Part shown: in pieces, positions 23,138-33,477 of the stretch
How the letters are laid out: every line of letters starts with the position of its first letter
How positions within the stretch are numbered: position 1 is the stretch's first letter
Origin: Phenylobacterium montanum
GTDB lineage: Bacteria; Pseudomonadota; Alphaproteobacteria; Caulobacterales; Caulobacteraceae
DNA length: 64,000 nt
Assembly (NCBI RefSeq): GCF_018135625.1
Contig: NZ_CP073078.1
Span: 3,442,501 to 3,506,500, forward strand
Direction of reading: 5' to 3'
Notes under the pieces: model-generated
The model's input: the letters and a program-made list of their open reading frames with translations, nothing else
Database searches by the model: none
Told to the model about the DNA's origin: nothing
Translations under genes and position numbers: made by a program

Positions 23138-25033
23138 CTATGCGTGTGAAGCGGGCGCGGCCTCGCACCAATCGCGCCACAGCTGGCGATAGGCCTCCTC
23201 GAGGCTGCGGGTCAGGCCGGCGGGATCGGCCAGGGGCGAGGCGGCGAAGCGCGGGCGAAGCTCCCCGCGCAATTTCGCAAGGGCGTTAAGGTCGCCGGCC
23301 GCCGCCAGGCCTTTGGCGACATAGTCCTCAGGCGAGGCTGTGATCCAGTCATCCAGGCCAAGCGCGCCCAGAATCATGGCGCCAAGTCGCCCCACGCTCG
23401 GCCGATCGGCCAGGGTCAGGACCGGGACGCCCATCCACAGGGCCTCGATGGTGGTGGTGCCCGCGTTGTGCGGAAAGGGATCCAGCGCGATGTCGATCTC
23501 GCCATAGGCGGCCCAGGTGCGGCTCTGCGGCCGGGTGTTGACCAGGTCCAGCCGGCCCGCCGGCACGCCGTAGCGGGCGAACCGCTGGGCGAACAGGGCT
23601 GCGGTCTGCGGGTCGCCGAAGGGAGCATTGTTGAGCATCAGCCGGCTGCCTGGCAGGCGGTTCAGCATCACCGACCAGGCCCGGATCACCCCCTCGTTCA
23701 GCCGGATCGAGCGGCCGAAATAGCCGAAGGTGACAAAGCCCTTGCTGAGCGCCGGCGGCGGCTGGGGCTCCGGCATGGCAGGCGGCGCCACATAGGCCAG
23801 CGGGGCGCGGCCCAGCCGGATGACGCGGCGCTCGCCGAACAGGGCCTCGCAGCCGGGCGGGGCCAGGCGCGAGTCTCCGATGAAGGCGTCGATGGCCGAG
23901 AGGCCGGTGGTCATGCCGTGGCCGATGAAATAGGTCAGCTGCACCGGCGCGGGCCGGTGCGCGAATGCCAGAAGGCGATTGCCGGTGGTATGGCCAGCGA
24001 GGTCGACCAGGATGTCGATCCCGTCGGCGCGGATTCGTTCGGCGAGGGCCTGGTCGCTCAGCCCCACGGTCGAGACCCAACGGTCGGCCAGGGCCTGCAC
24101 CTTGGCGCTGGTGCCGTCCTGGTGGCGAACCTCGGCATAGCAAGTGATCTCGAAGCGGCTTTTGTCGTGCGCGGCCAGGATCGGCAGCATGAACATCGCC
24201 ACCACGTGATCGGTGAAGTCGGGCGAGACATAGCCGACCCTGAGCCGCCGCACGGGCTCGGGCAGGTTGGCGTAGGGCGAGGGCGGCGGCGCGCCCCGGG
24301 CGTGCTGCGCCTCGAACCGGCGATAGTGCCCGGCAATCTGTTCGGCTGTCAGGTCAGGGCGATAGTTCATGCCGAACAGCAGGCTGGAATGGCCGGCGGC
24401 GTAGTCCGGCCGCAGGGCCAGGGCCCGGCGCTGCAAGCCTTCCGCTTCGTCGAACTGGGCCAGGCCCGCCAGGATGCTGCCGAGGTTGCGGCAGGCGTCA
24501 TAGTCGGCGGGGTTCAGCTCGAGCGCCTCGCGGAACGCCTTTTCCGCCTCGACCAGGCGGCCTTGGTGGCTGAGGGCGAGGCCCAGGGTGGTCATCAGAT
24601 TGGCGGTGCGCGGCCCGAGCTTGAGCGCCTCCAGGACGCGGGCCTCCGCCGCAGCGGCCTTGTGCTGGTCGATGAGGACGTTGGCGAGATTGCCGTGCAG
24701 GGCCTGGACGTCGGGCGCGACCTGGAGCGCCTGGTCATAGACCGCCTCGGCGCCGGCCAGGTCGCCCTGGGCCCTCAGGGCCGCGCCCAGATTGGCCCAG
24801 ACGGCCCCGTCGTTCGGCGACGCCGCGGCGGCGGCGCGCAGCAGGGCGGCGGCCTCGGCGAAGGCGCCGCGTCGATAGGCCAACATGCCGCGGATGTTGA
24901 GGATCTCGGGGATGTCGGGCGCGCGCAGCGACAGCGCCTGGGCCAGAGCCAGGGCCTCGTCCAGGGCGCCGGCCAGGTACAACTGGCGCAGGCGGTCGAT
25001 CTCGCTTGCGATCGGGTGTTCGGCCGCCGGCAT
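23138..25033 (-). CDS. TPR-containing GT41 (OGT/SPINDLY-type) glycosyltransferase
   Basis: 631 residues. The first ~225 are TPR-like helical repeats (AVWANLGAALRAQGDLAGAE, NLMTTLGLALSHQGRLVEAE, ACRNLGSILAGLAQFDEAE). The rest matches GT41 O-GlcNAc-transferase-like domains: LRVGYVSPDFTDHVVAMFM, DGIDILVDLAGHTTGNRLL, VQLTYFIGHGMTTGL, VTFGYFGRSIRLNEGVI, and ALDPFPHNAGTTTIEALWMG with the nucleotide-sugar site. It is soluble and cytoplasmic. GGAAGGGGA precedes the ATG. Such enzymes glycosylate proteins (in Caulobacter a related enzyme modifies flagellin); the acceptor here is unknown. It is followed by the zinc-ribbon methyltransferase. Confidence 0.88.
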   Translation of the reverse strand: MPAAEHPIASEIDRLRQLYLAGALDEALALAQALSLRAPDIPEILNIRGMLAYRRGAFAEAAALLRAAAAASPNDGAVWANLGAALRAQGDLAGAEAVYDQALQVAPDVQALHGNLANVLIDQHKAAAAEARVLEALKLGPRTANLMTTLGLALSHQGRLVEAEKAFREALELNPADYDACRNLGSILAGLAQFDEAEGLQRRALALRPDYAAGHSSLLFGMNYRPDLTAEQIAGHYRRFEAQHARGAPPPSPYANLPEPVRRLRVGYVSPDFTDHVVAMFMLPILAAHDKSRFEITCYAEVRHQDGTSAKVQALADRWVSTVGLSDQALAERIRADGIDILVDLAGHTTGNRLLAFAHRPAPVQLTYFIGHGMTTGLSAIDAFIGDSRLAPPGCEALFGERRVIRLGRAPLAYVAPPAMPEPQPPPALSKGFVTFGYFGRSIRLNEGVIRAWSVMLNRLPGSRLMLNNAPFGDPQTAALFAQRFARYGVPAGRLDLVNTRPQSRTWAAYGEIDIALDPFPHNAGTTTIEALWMGVPVLTLADRPSVGRLGAMILGALGLDDWITASPEDYVAKGLAAAGDLNALAKLRGELRPRFAASPLADPAGLTRSLEEAYRQLWRDWCEAAPASHA

Positions 25034-25122
25034 GGGTCCCCTTCCGCCCAAAGGATCGGGGCGCGCACCAACTTAAGCGCGGCGGGACAGCGGCTGTGAA
25101 GGGGGGCCTGGGAATTCCGGCC

Positions 25123-25389
25123 TCAGCCGGCGGACATTCTCAGGATCTGGGAGCCGATGAAGATGATCCCCGCCCAGAGCGCCGTCGGCGCGCCGACGAA
25201 GATCGCCGCCTTGACGGCGATGGGATAGGGCCGTTCTTCCGGAGCGGAAAAGGCGGCTTCCAGCATCAGGTGCTGATCGCGGACCGGCGTCGATCCCGCC
25301 GCCTCGTCGCCCTGGGCCAGGCGCACCGCCGGGGGCCTCTTGACGGGCGACGCCCGCGCCACACTGTTACGCCGTGCCGAAGCGGTCAT
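25123..25389 (-). CDS. Small single-span membrane protein, unknown
   Basis: 88 residues starting at an ATG behind GGAGAGG. The N-terminal two thirds are polar and basic (TASARRNSVARASPVKRPP, then an acidic stretch), the C-terminal third is one membrane helix (AVKAAIFVGAPTALWAGIIFIG) ending near the C terminus. Topology is probably N-in. It lies 89 bases upstream of the GT41 gene, same strand, and may be the first gene of that unit. No family is recognised. Confidence 0.62.
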   Translation of the reverse strand: MTASARRNSVARASPVKRPPAVRLAQGDEAAGSTPVRDQHLMLEAAFSAPEERPYPIAVKAAIFVGAPTALWAGIIFIGSQILRMSAG

Positions 25390-25644
25390 TCTGCACCTCT
25401 CCAATACTTCTGCGAGTATCGCCGGGCAGCCTTAGAAAACCTTTGAGCGAAATGGTGATCTTTTGTTTAACCAAAATCCTTGTGGTTTCGGTCAGGACGC
25501 CGCGCAGAGCTGGAACGGAGCCGCAGCGCCTCGGCCGGCCAATCGCCGCGCCGCACTGATGACGCGACAAGTGGATCAGAGCATAGACTGAGTCGCAGTC
25601 GCCGGGATGATGTAGAGCAATTTGTCGCGAAAAGGCCGCGCGCA
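25390..25644. other. Intergenic region with AT-rich promoter candidate
   Basis: Between the tyrosine autokinase gene and the small membrane protein gene, both leftward. Bases 25425-25490 are unusually AT-rich and hold short inverted repeats (TTTTG/CAAAA and AACCA/TGGTT), a likely promoter or operator for the leftward small-protein/GT41/methyltransferase unit. No exact sigma-70 match is clear. Open frames across this stretch lack ribosome binding sites and family resemblance. Confidence 0.35.
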
Positions 25645-25681
25645 AAGCAAAAGGCCCCGCGCCGTTAGCGCGAGGCCTTTC
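25645..25681 (-). terminator. Rho-independent terminator of the wzc-like gene
   Basis: Read leftward, AAAGGCCTCGCGC, loop TAACG, GCGCGGGGCCTTT, then TTGCTTTG: a 13-pair GC-rich hairpin with one mismatch followed by a T-rich tail, 23 bases after the stop codon of the tyrosine autokinase gene. Confidence 0.75.
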
Positions 25682-25703
25682 CCAAGCACCTGAAAAGGCG
25701 GAC

Positions 25704-27902
25704 CTATTCCTGATAGTAGGCGCGATAGGCGCCATAGTAATAGGCCGGATCGTCGGCGCTGAGGGCGCCGCGGGCCTTGGTGTCGACCATGGACAGGATC
25801 ACGCCGGCCACGCGGCTGCCATCCTGCTCCAGGCGGCTCAGCGCCGCGCGGATGGCCTGGCGAGGGGTCTTGCTCCAGCGCGCGACCATCAGGACGCTGT
25901 CGGCCTGGGTGGCCAGGGTGCGGGCGTCCGCCACCGCCAGCAGCGGCGGGCCGTCCAGGATCACCTGGTCGTAGCGCTCGCGCAGGATGCGCAGCAGCGA
26001 GCTCATCGAGTCCGAGCCGAACAGGTCGCGCGGCGTATAGGCGACCTGGGTCAGGGGCAGGATATCGAGGCCGGCCACCGAGTCCGGCTGGATCACGCTC
26101 TCCAGCGGCGCATGGCCGGTCAGCACCTCGACAAGGCCCGCGGTCGGCTTTTCGGCCGGCAGGGTGCGCAGGGCGTTCTGGCGCAGGTCGCAGTCGACGA
26201 TGATCACCCGATCGCCGCTCATGGCCATCACGCGGGCCAGGGACACGGCGGTGACGGTCTTGCCTTCGTTGGGCAGGGCCGAGGTCACCGCCACCACCTT
26301 CACCCGGCGATCGAGGTCGGCCAGGGTCAGGGCGGTGCGCGCGGTGCGCATGGCTTCGGCATAGCCCGACATCGGCTTGGAGACCACGAAGTCCCAAGGC
26401 TGCATGCCCTTGCGGCCGGCGCCCAGGAGCTTGGGCGTGAGCAGCGGGGCCGAGGCGATGAAGGGAGCGCCCAGTTCGGTTTCCACATCCTCGACCGTGC
26501 GCACGCCAGCGTCGACGCTTTCGATGGCGAACACGGTGCCAAAGCCGCAGACCACGCCCAGGATCACGCCCAGGGCGGCGAAGATCGGCTTGTTCGGGAA
26601 GTCGGCCTTAACCGGCTCGACCGCCCGGGCGATGATCTGGGCCTGGGTCTCGTTGGCGTGTTCCTGCTGGCTGGCCTGTTGGGCGGTCGCCGCCAGGGTC
26701 GTGTATTCGGCGCGCTTGGCGTCGGCGACCCGCTGCAGGTTGTCGGCCTGGACCGAGGCGCGGTTGTTCGAGGACAGCTGGCCCTTGAGCCCGCCGAGCT
26801 GGCCGCGCATGGCGGCGGCGCGGGCCTCTGAGGCGCGGGCGTCGGCGGCGATGCCGGCGACGATGCGCTGGGCTTCCTCGTGGATCTGGCGGTCGACGCC
26901 GTCGATCTGCTGCTGGATCTTGATCGATTCCGGATGGCGCGGACCATAGCGGGTGTTGATGTCGGCCTGCTCGCTGAGCAGCTCGGTACGCTTCTGGCGC
27001 AGCTGGACCACGGTCGGGGCGTTGATCACCGCCGAGACCTGGTCGATGCCGCCGCGGGCCATCTGCGACTGGGCCGATTCATAGTTCGAGCGGGCGGCGG
27101 CGGCCTCGGACTCGGCCTGGGCCACCTGGGCGGTCATGGTGCCGATCTGCTGGTCGGTGACCGTACCCCCGACCGCCGCCGTCATGATGCCGTTGGCGGT
27201 CTTGTAGGCCGCGACCGCGGCGTCGGCCGCCTGGACCTCGCCCTGCAGCTTGCTCAGCCGGTCGCTCAGCCACACGGACTGGGCCTGGGCGGTCTGAACG
27301 CGCAGCTTGATGCTGGTCAGAATGTATTCGTCGGCGAAGGCGTTGGCGATGCGCGCAGCCTTGGCCGCGTCCTTGGAGTGGAAGCCGACGTTGATGATGT
27401 AGGTCTCGCCGTCGCGCTTGACGTCCAGCTTCTTCAGCACGTTCTGGATGGTGGCTTCCAGGTAGGCGGCCGAATGCGGATCCTTGGAGGCCGGTCCCGA
27501 CTTCGGCTGGAAATCCTCATCGGCGGTCAGGTCCAGCTTCTGGACCACCGACTGGGCGACGTCGCGCGACTGCATCACCGTCACTTCGCTGTCCACCACC
27601 GCCTGGTCCGGCGGACCGCCGTTTGCCAGGCGATCGAGGTCGAGCGCCGTGTGGGTGCTGGGATCCAGCTTGACGTTGACCACCGCCAGATAGACCGGCG
27701 GCAGCAGGAAGGCGACCACCACGGTCAGCATCGCGATGAAGACGGCGACCGCCGCGAACAGCTTCCACCGGCGGCGGAAGATGTTGATCATGTCCACGAT
27801 GCTGATCGGCTGCGCCCCCCGCGACCAGGGGCTCTGGGCGGGATGCGCGGTCGGGCTCGGGGCGTCAGCCTTCGGAGCACTGGTGAGCATGGTCTTAGTC
27901 AC
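25704..27902 (-). CDS. Wzc-type polysaccharide co-polymerase/tyrosine autokinase
   Basis: 732 residues, full-length fused form. Domains: polar N terminus, first membrane helix near 46-68, Wzz-type periplasmic domain with long coiled-coil helices (about 70-440), Pro-containing motif and second helix (KADFPNKPIFAALGVILG), then a cytoplasmic BY-kinase domain with Walker A ALPNEGKTVTA, Walker A' VIIVDCDLRQN and Walker B VILDGPPLL. A C-terminal tyrosine cluster (AYYYGAYRAYYQE, six Tyr) is the autophosphorylation tail. It sets chain length and gates export of exopolysaccharide. GTG start; AGGA lies about 11 bases upstream. The outer-membrane barrel gene is 53 bases upstream, same strand. Confidence 0.93.
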   Translation of the reverse strand: MTKTMLTSAPKADAPSPTAHPAQSPWSRGAQPISIVDMINIFRRRWKLFAAVAVFIAMLTVVVAFLLPPVYLAVVNVKLDPSTHTALDLDRLANGGPPDQAVVDSEVTVMQSRDVAQSVVQKLDLTADEDFQPKSGPASKDPHSAAYLEATIQNVLKKLDVKRDGETYIINVGFHSKDAAKAARIANAFADEYILTSIKLRVQTAQAQSVWLSDRLSKLQGEVQAADAAVAAYKTANGIMTAAVGGTVTDQQIGTMTAQVAQAESEAAAARSNYESAQSQMARGGIDQVSAVINAPTVVQLRQKRTELLSEQADINTRYGPRHPESIKIQQQIDGVDRQIHEEAQRIVAGIAADARASEARAAAMRGQLGGLKGQLSSNNRASVQADNLQRVADAKRAEYTTLAATAQQASQQEHANETQAQIIARAVEPVKADFPNKPIFAALGVILGVVCGFGTVFAIESVDAGVRTVEDVETELGAPFIASAPLLTPKLLGAGRKGMQPWDFVVSKPMSGYAEAMRTARTALTLADLDRRVKVVAVTSALPNEGKTVTAVSLARVMAMSGDRVIIVDCDLRQNALRTLPAEKPTAGLVEVLTGHAPLESVIQPDSVAGLDILPLTQVAYTPRDLFGSDSMSSLLRILRERYDQVILDGPPLLAVADARTLATQADSVLMVARWSKTPRQAIRAALSRLEQDGSRVAGVILSMVDTKARGALSADDPAYYYGAYRAYYQE

Positions 27903-27955
27903 TTGGCGATGGTTCCTGGTCCGCAGCGGGGACGCCGTTCGACGGCGCGAGCAGC

Positions 27956-29380
27956 CTAACGCTGCAATACTAAAGAGAACATGACGGTGGTGACGTTGAA
28001 ATTCGGCTTGTTAAGATTGAATGCCGAATTGGCGAGGCTGTTGAACACCGCGCCGGACGCCCCGCGATCTGCGTAATTGACCGTCACGCCTAGTCCCACC
28101 GAACGGCTGACGAAGTAATTCGCGCCGCCCTGGAAGGAAACCACGTGGTCGTGCCGGTCCGCGCCTTCATAGTCATCCTGGGCGTAGCCAAAGCCCGCAT
28201 TCAACAGCAGGTTCCGCAGTAACTCGTGATCGACGCGAAGGTTCACGCTGTTGGCGAAATAGCCCCCCGACGAGATGGAGTAGATCGCATCCTCGACCTG
28301 GCGCGAAGCGATCAGCGTCACAGTCGTGAGCTCGGAGGGGAAATACTCGACCTTGCCCTCGAACATCACCCCGCTGATGGTCGGATAGCGGTGGATCCCG
28401 GCGGGCGTGTAGGTGCGATTGACGTAGCCGACGCCCAGTTCGCCGCGGACCAGGGCGGCCAGGTCGAAATTGGCCCCGACGATGCCGCGATATTCCGTGG
28501 AGTTGCGGTTGACGGTCTCGGTGGCCGGATTGGCCGCGGTTCCGACCGGCACCACGATGAGCGGGTGGGCGTATTCGTCGTCCGAGTAGCTGGCCTGGGC
28601 GAAGATCGCGGTATCCGGGCTCAGCGCGAATTCCTCGCGGCCGACGAAGCGCCATTCGTTGCGGTTGCGGTCGCTGTTGATGAGGGTGCCGCTGACGACG
28701 CCGGTGTCGATGTTCTGAGCCGGCACGTTGCTGTAGTCGTACTGCCGGTCTTCGAAGGCGGCGGTTGTGCGGATGCGGTTCAGCTGCCAAACGCCGCGCA
28801 CATAGGCGCCTTCGGTCTGCAGCGGCACCGGCTTGGCGGCGTTCGGCGAGGCGCCGGCGTTCAGGCGGTCGTCATAGGTTTGCTCGGCGTCGCCGCCGAT
28901 CAGGATGTAGCTGTCGCCGTAGACGTCGATATGGCCGTTGCCGCGAACGTACCAGCCGTTTTCGTTCTGGCTGCTCTTGTCGACGAACTGGTGGAACTCG
29001 CCGCCGGCGGCGAGTTCCAGCGCGTGACGCGACCAGTTGCTCTGCAGGTCCAGCTGCGGCTTGATGATGCCGAACTCGTCCGAGGCCGCGTGGTTGTTCA
29101 GGCCCGTGGCGTTGTCCGTGAAGCCCAGCGCCGCCTCGACCTTAGGATAGAGGGTGAAGCCGCCGATGTGCTCACCCAGGGCGTTGTATTCCGGGCGCTC
29201 GCGCTCCAGCACGCTGACATTGCGGCCGCGGCCGTAGGCATTGTCGATGTCGATGTCGAGCGCCGGAATCTGCACGGTCTGCACCAGCGAGGTGATCGGC
29301 GCGGTCTGGGCCCGAGCCGCCCCCGCCAGGGCCGTGGTCGCCATCAGGGTCGCGACGGCGACCGAAATCCGAGAGGTCAT
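27956..29380 (-). CDS. Outer membrane beta-barrel protein (export porin candidate)
   Basis: 474 residues; signal peptide TSRISVAVATLMATTALAGAARAQ, then a long array of alternating amphipathic strands with Tyr/Arg/Asn-rich turns (LELAAGGEFHQFVDKSS, GAYVRGVWQLNRIRTTAAFE in part, FVGREEFALSPDTAIFAQAS in part) and a C-terminal strand TTVMFSLVLQR. It resembles the beta-barrel porin 2 type (BBP2_2) often found in exopolysaccharide loci. AAGGAG lies 8 bases before the ATG. Position between the OPX and Wzc genes suggests it forms the outer-membrane pore for the polymer. Alternatively it is a general porin. Confidence 0.85.
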   Translation of the reverse strand: MTSRISVAVATLMATTALAGAARAQTAPITSLVQTVQIPALDIDIDNAYGRGRNVSVLERERPEYNALGEHIGGFTLYPKVEAALGFTDNATGLNNHAASDEFGIIKPQLDLQSNWSRHALELAAGGEFHQFVDKSSQNENGWYVRGNGHIDVYGDSYILIGGDAEQTYDDRLNAGASPNAAKPVPLQTEGAYVRGVWQLNRIRTTAAFEDRQYDYSNVPAQNIDTGVVSGTLINSDRNRNEWRFVGREEFALSPDTAIFAQASYSDDEYAHPLIVVPVGTAANPATETVNRNSTEYRGIVGANFDLAALVRGELGVGYVNRTYTPAGIHRYPTISGVMFEGKVEYFPSELTTVTLIASRQVEDAIYSISSGGYFANSVNLRVDHELLRNLLLNAGFGYAQDDYEGADRHDHVVSFQGGANYFVSRSVGLGVTVNYADRGASGAVFNSLANSAFNLNKPNFNVTTVMFSLVLQR

Positions 29381-29445
29381 CTATTGCTCCTTCTTGCGAC
29401 GCCGCCGTTCGTGATCCCCCACGAGGGCGCCGCCGGGTCATTGTT

Positions 29446-29565
29446 CTAAAGCCAGTGGTCCGAACCGCCCGGGACGCCTGCGACAGTCGCCATCGACGGC
29501 GCGGAAACGATCAGGGCGGCGCCTTCAGGGTGCGAGGCCGCTGGCCGATACTGCCCTGGCTCCAT
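29446..29565 (-). CDS. Possible 39-residue small protein
   Basis: A short leftward frame behind a good ribosome binding site (AGGAGA, 7 bases before ATG), in the gap between the OPX gene and the beta-barrel gene. The predicted peptide starts MEPGQYRPAASHPEG and has a mildly hydrophobic centre (ALIVSAPSMATVAGV). Nothing recognisable. It could equally be a chance frame; the ribosome binding site is the only positive sign. Confidence 0.25.
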   Translation of the reverse strand: MEPGQYRPAASHPEGAALIVSAPSMATVAGVPGGSDHWL

Positions 29566-29728
29566 CTCGAATTCTCCTGTGGCGCGAACCCCGATACCGC
29601 GTTCCACCGGCGAAGAGAATGTATCACCGAGAGAATTTGGTCTGTCCGCCGTCGATAGTGCGCCGACCGTGGGCAAGTTCCGGACCAGATCGCACGAGAT
29701 GGGGCGGCCATCGCAAGATGCGGGGCGC

Positions 29729-29749
29729 GACCGCCGCGAAGCGGCGGCC
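29729..29749 (-). terminator. GC hairpin after the OPX gene
   Basis: CCGCCGC-GAA-GCGGCGG, a 7-pair perfect stem with a 3-base loop, starting 15 bases past the stop of the OPX gene. It lacks a T run, so it is a weak terminator, attenuator or 3' stabiliser. Confidence 0.4.
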
Positions 29750-29762
29750 GCAGCAGGCCGGA

Positions 29763-30335
29763 TCAGAAGAAGCGTTCGGCGACGCGGATGGTGTCGCCTG
29801 GCTGGACCAGGGTGTCGGCCGACATCGGATATTCCGTCTCCTTATCCTCGCCGATCCGCTTCACAAAAACCCGCTTCTTGTCGGCCCGATAGGTGTATCC
29901 ATTGGCTGTCGCCACCGCCTTGCCGACGGTCAGGCCGGTCTCGTACGGGTATTCGCCGGGCTTGTTGACCTCGCCCAGGATGTAGAAGGGCCTGAAGGTC
30001 AGGATGTCGATGCTGACCTGCGGGTCACGCAGGTAGCCGTCCGCTAGGCGCTTGGTGATCTCGGCGCCGATCTCGGTCGCCGTGCGGCCGGTCGCCTGCA
30101 CGTCGCCGATCAGCGGGAAGGACAGCGACCCATTGGCGTTGACCGTGAATTCGCCCGAGAGATTGGGCTCGTTGTAGATGAGGACGCGGACCTTGTCGGC
30201 CACCCCCAGCTTGTAATCGCTGGCGGCGGCGGCGACGGCCGCAGGGGCCGGCCCCGGCGGGTCGGCGAAGGCCGCAGCGCCAAAGGCCATGCAGGCCAGA
30301 CTCAAAAGGCCCACCAGCCAAGCTCTCAGTTGCAT
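29763..30335 (-). CDS. Polysaccharide export protein (short OPX/Wza-like)
   Basis: 190 residues with signal peptide (MQLRAWLVGLLSLACMAFGAAAFA). The Poly_export domain covers about residues 38-115 (YKLGVADKVRVLIYNEPNLS, GSLSFPLIGDVQATG, RDPQVSIDI) and one SLBB domain follows (RPFYILGEVNKPGEYPYETG, then TVGKAVATANGYTYRA). It ends soon after (VQPGDTIRVAERFF), so it lacks the extra SLBB and the C-terminal membrane helix by which E. coli Wza makes its own pore. No canonical lipobox. AGGAG lies 9 bases before the ATG. Similar in size and role to HfsD-like proteins of Caulobacter. The barrel protein downstream may supply the pore. Confidence 0.9.
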   Translation of the reverse strand: MQLRAWLVGLLSLACMAFGAAAFADPPGPAPAAVAAAASDYKLGVADKVRVLIYNEPNLSGEFTVNANGSLSFPLIGDVQATGRTATEIGAEITKRLADGYLRDPQVSIDILTFRPFYILGEVNKPGEYPYETGLTVGKAVATANGYTYRADKKRVFVKRIGEDKETEYPMSADTLVQPGDTIRVAERFF

Positions 30336-30457
30336 AAGAAGCAGCTCCTACGAGGCGTTTCGTCGCGCGGTGATATACCATCTATCGTGAACAGACGCTT
30401 GCCGTCGAGACCATTGGCCGTTCACCAAGCTTGAGCGCCAGCATCCCGCTAAACTGG

Positions 30458-33352
<2,895 letters not shown>

Positions 33353-33477
33353 CGATCGCTCCCAGTCATACAAGCGAAGCTGAGCCGAAAACCTATGATT
33401 TCAGTTAATCCTGGGGTTGATTTTGAATGACCTGTCCGCCCGCCGTCTTCGGACGCGACGCCGCCTGATTGCTCTGT

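Larger units (their letters stand above)
29381..29762. other. 382-base gap between OPX and barrel genes
   Basis: Apart from the possible small protein at 29446-29565, I see a GC hairpin (29731-29747, CCGCCGC-GAA-GCGGCGG) just after the OPX stop and no other gene. The stretch around 29600-29650 is less GC-rich and could hold a promoter for the leftward barrel and wzc genes; no convincing -10/-35 pair is visible. Confidence 0.4.

Noticed and set aside
25367-25735. 122-codon leftward frame over the gap downstream of the wzc-like gene
   Set aside because: It runs through the terminator hairpin and over the promoter-like region, without a ribosome binding site.
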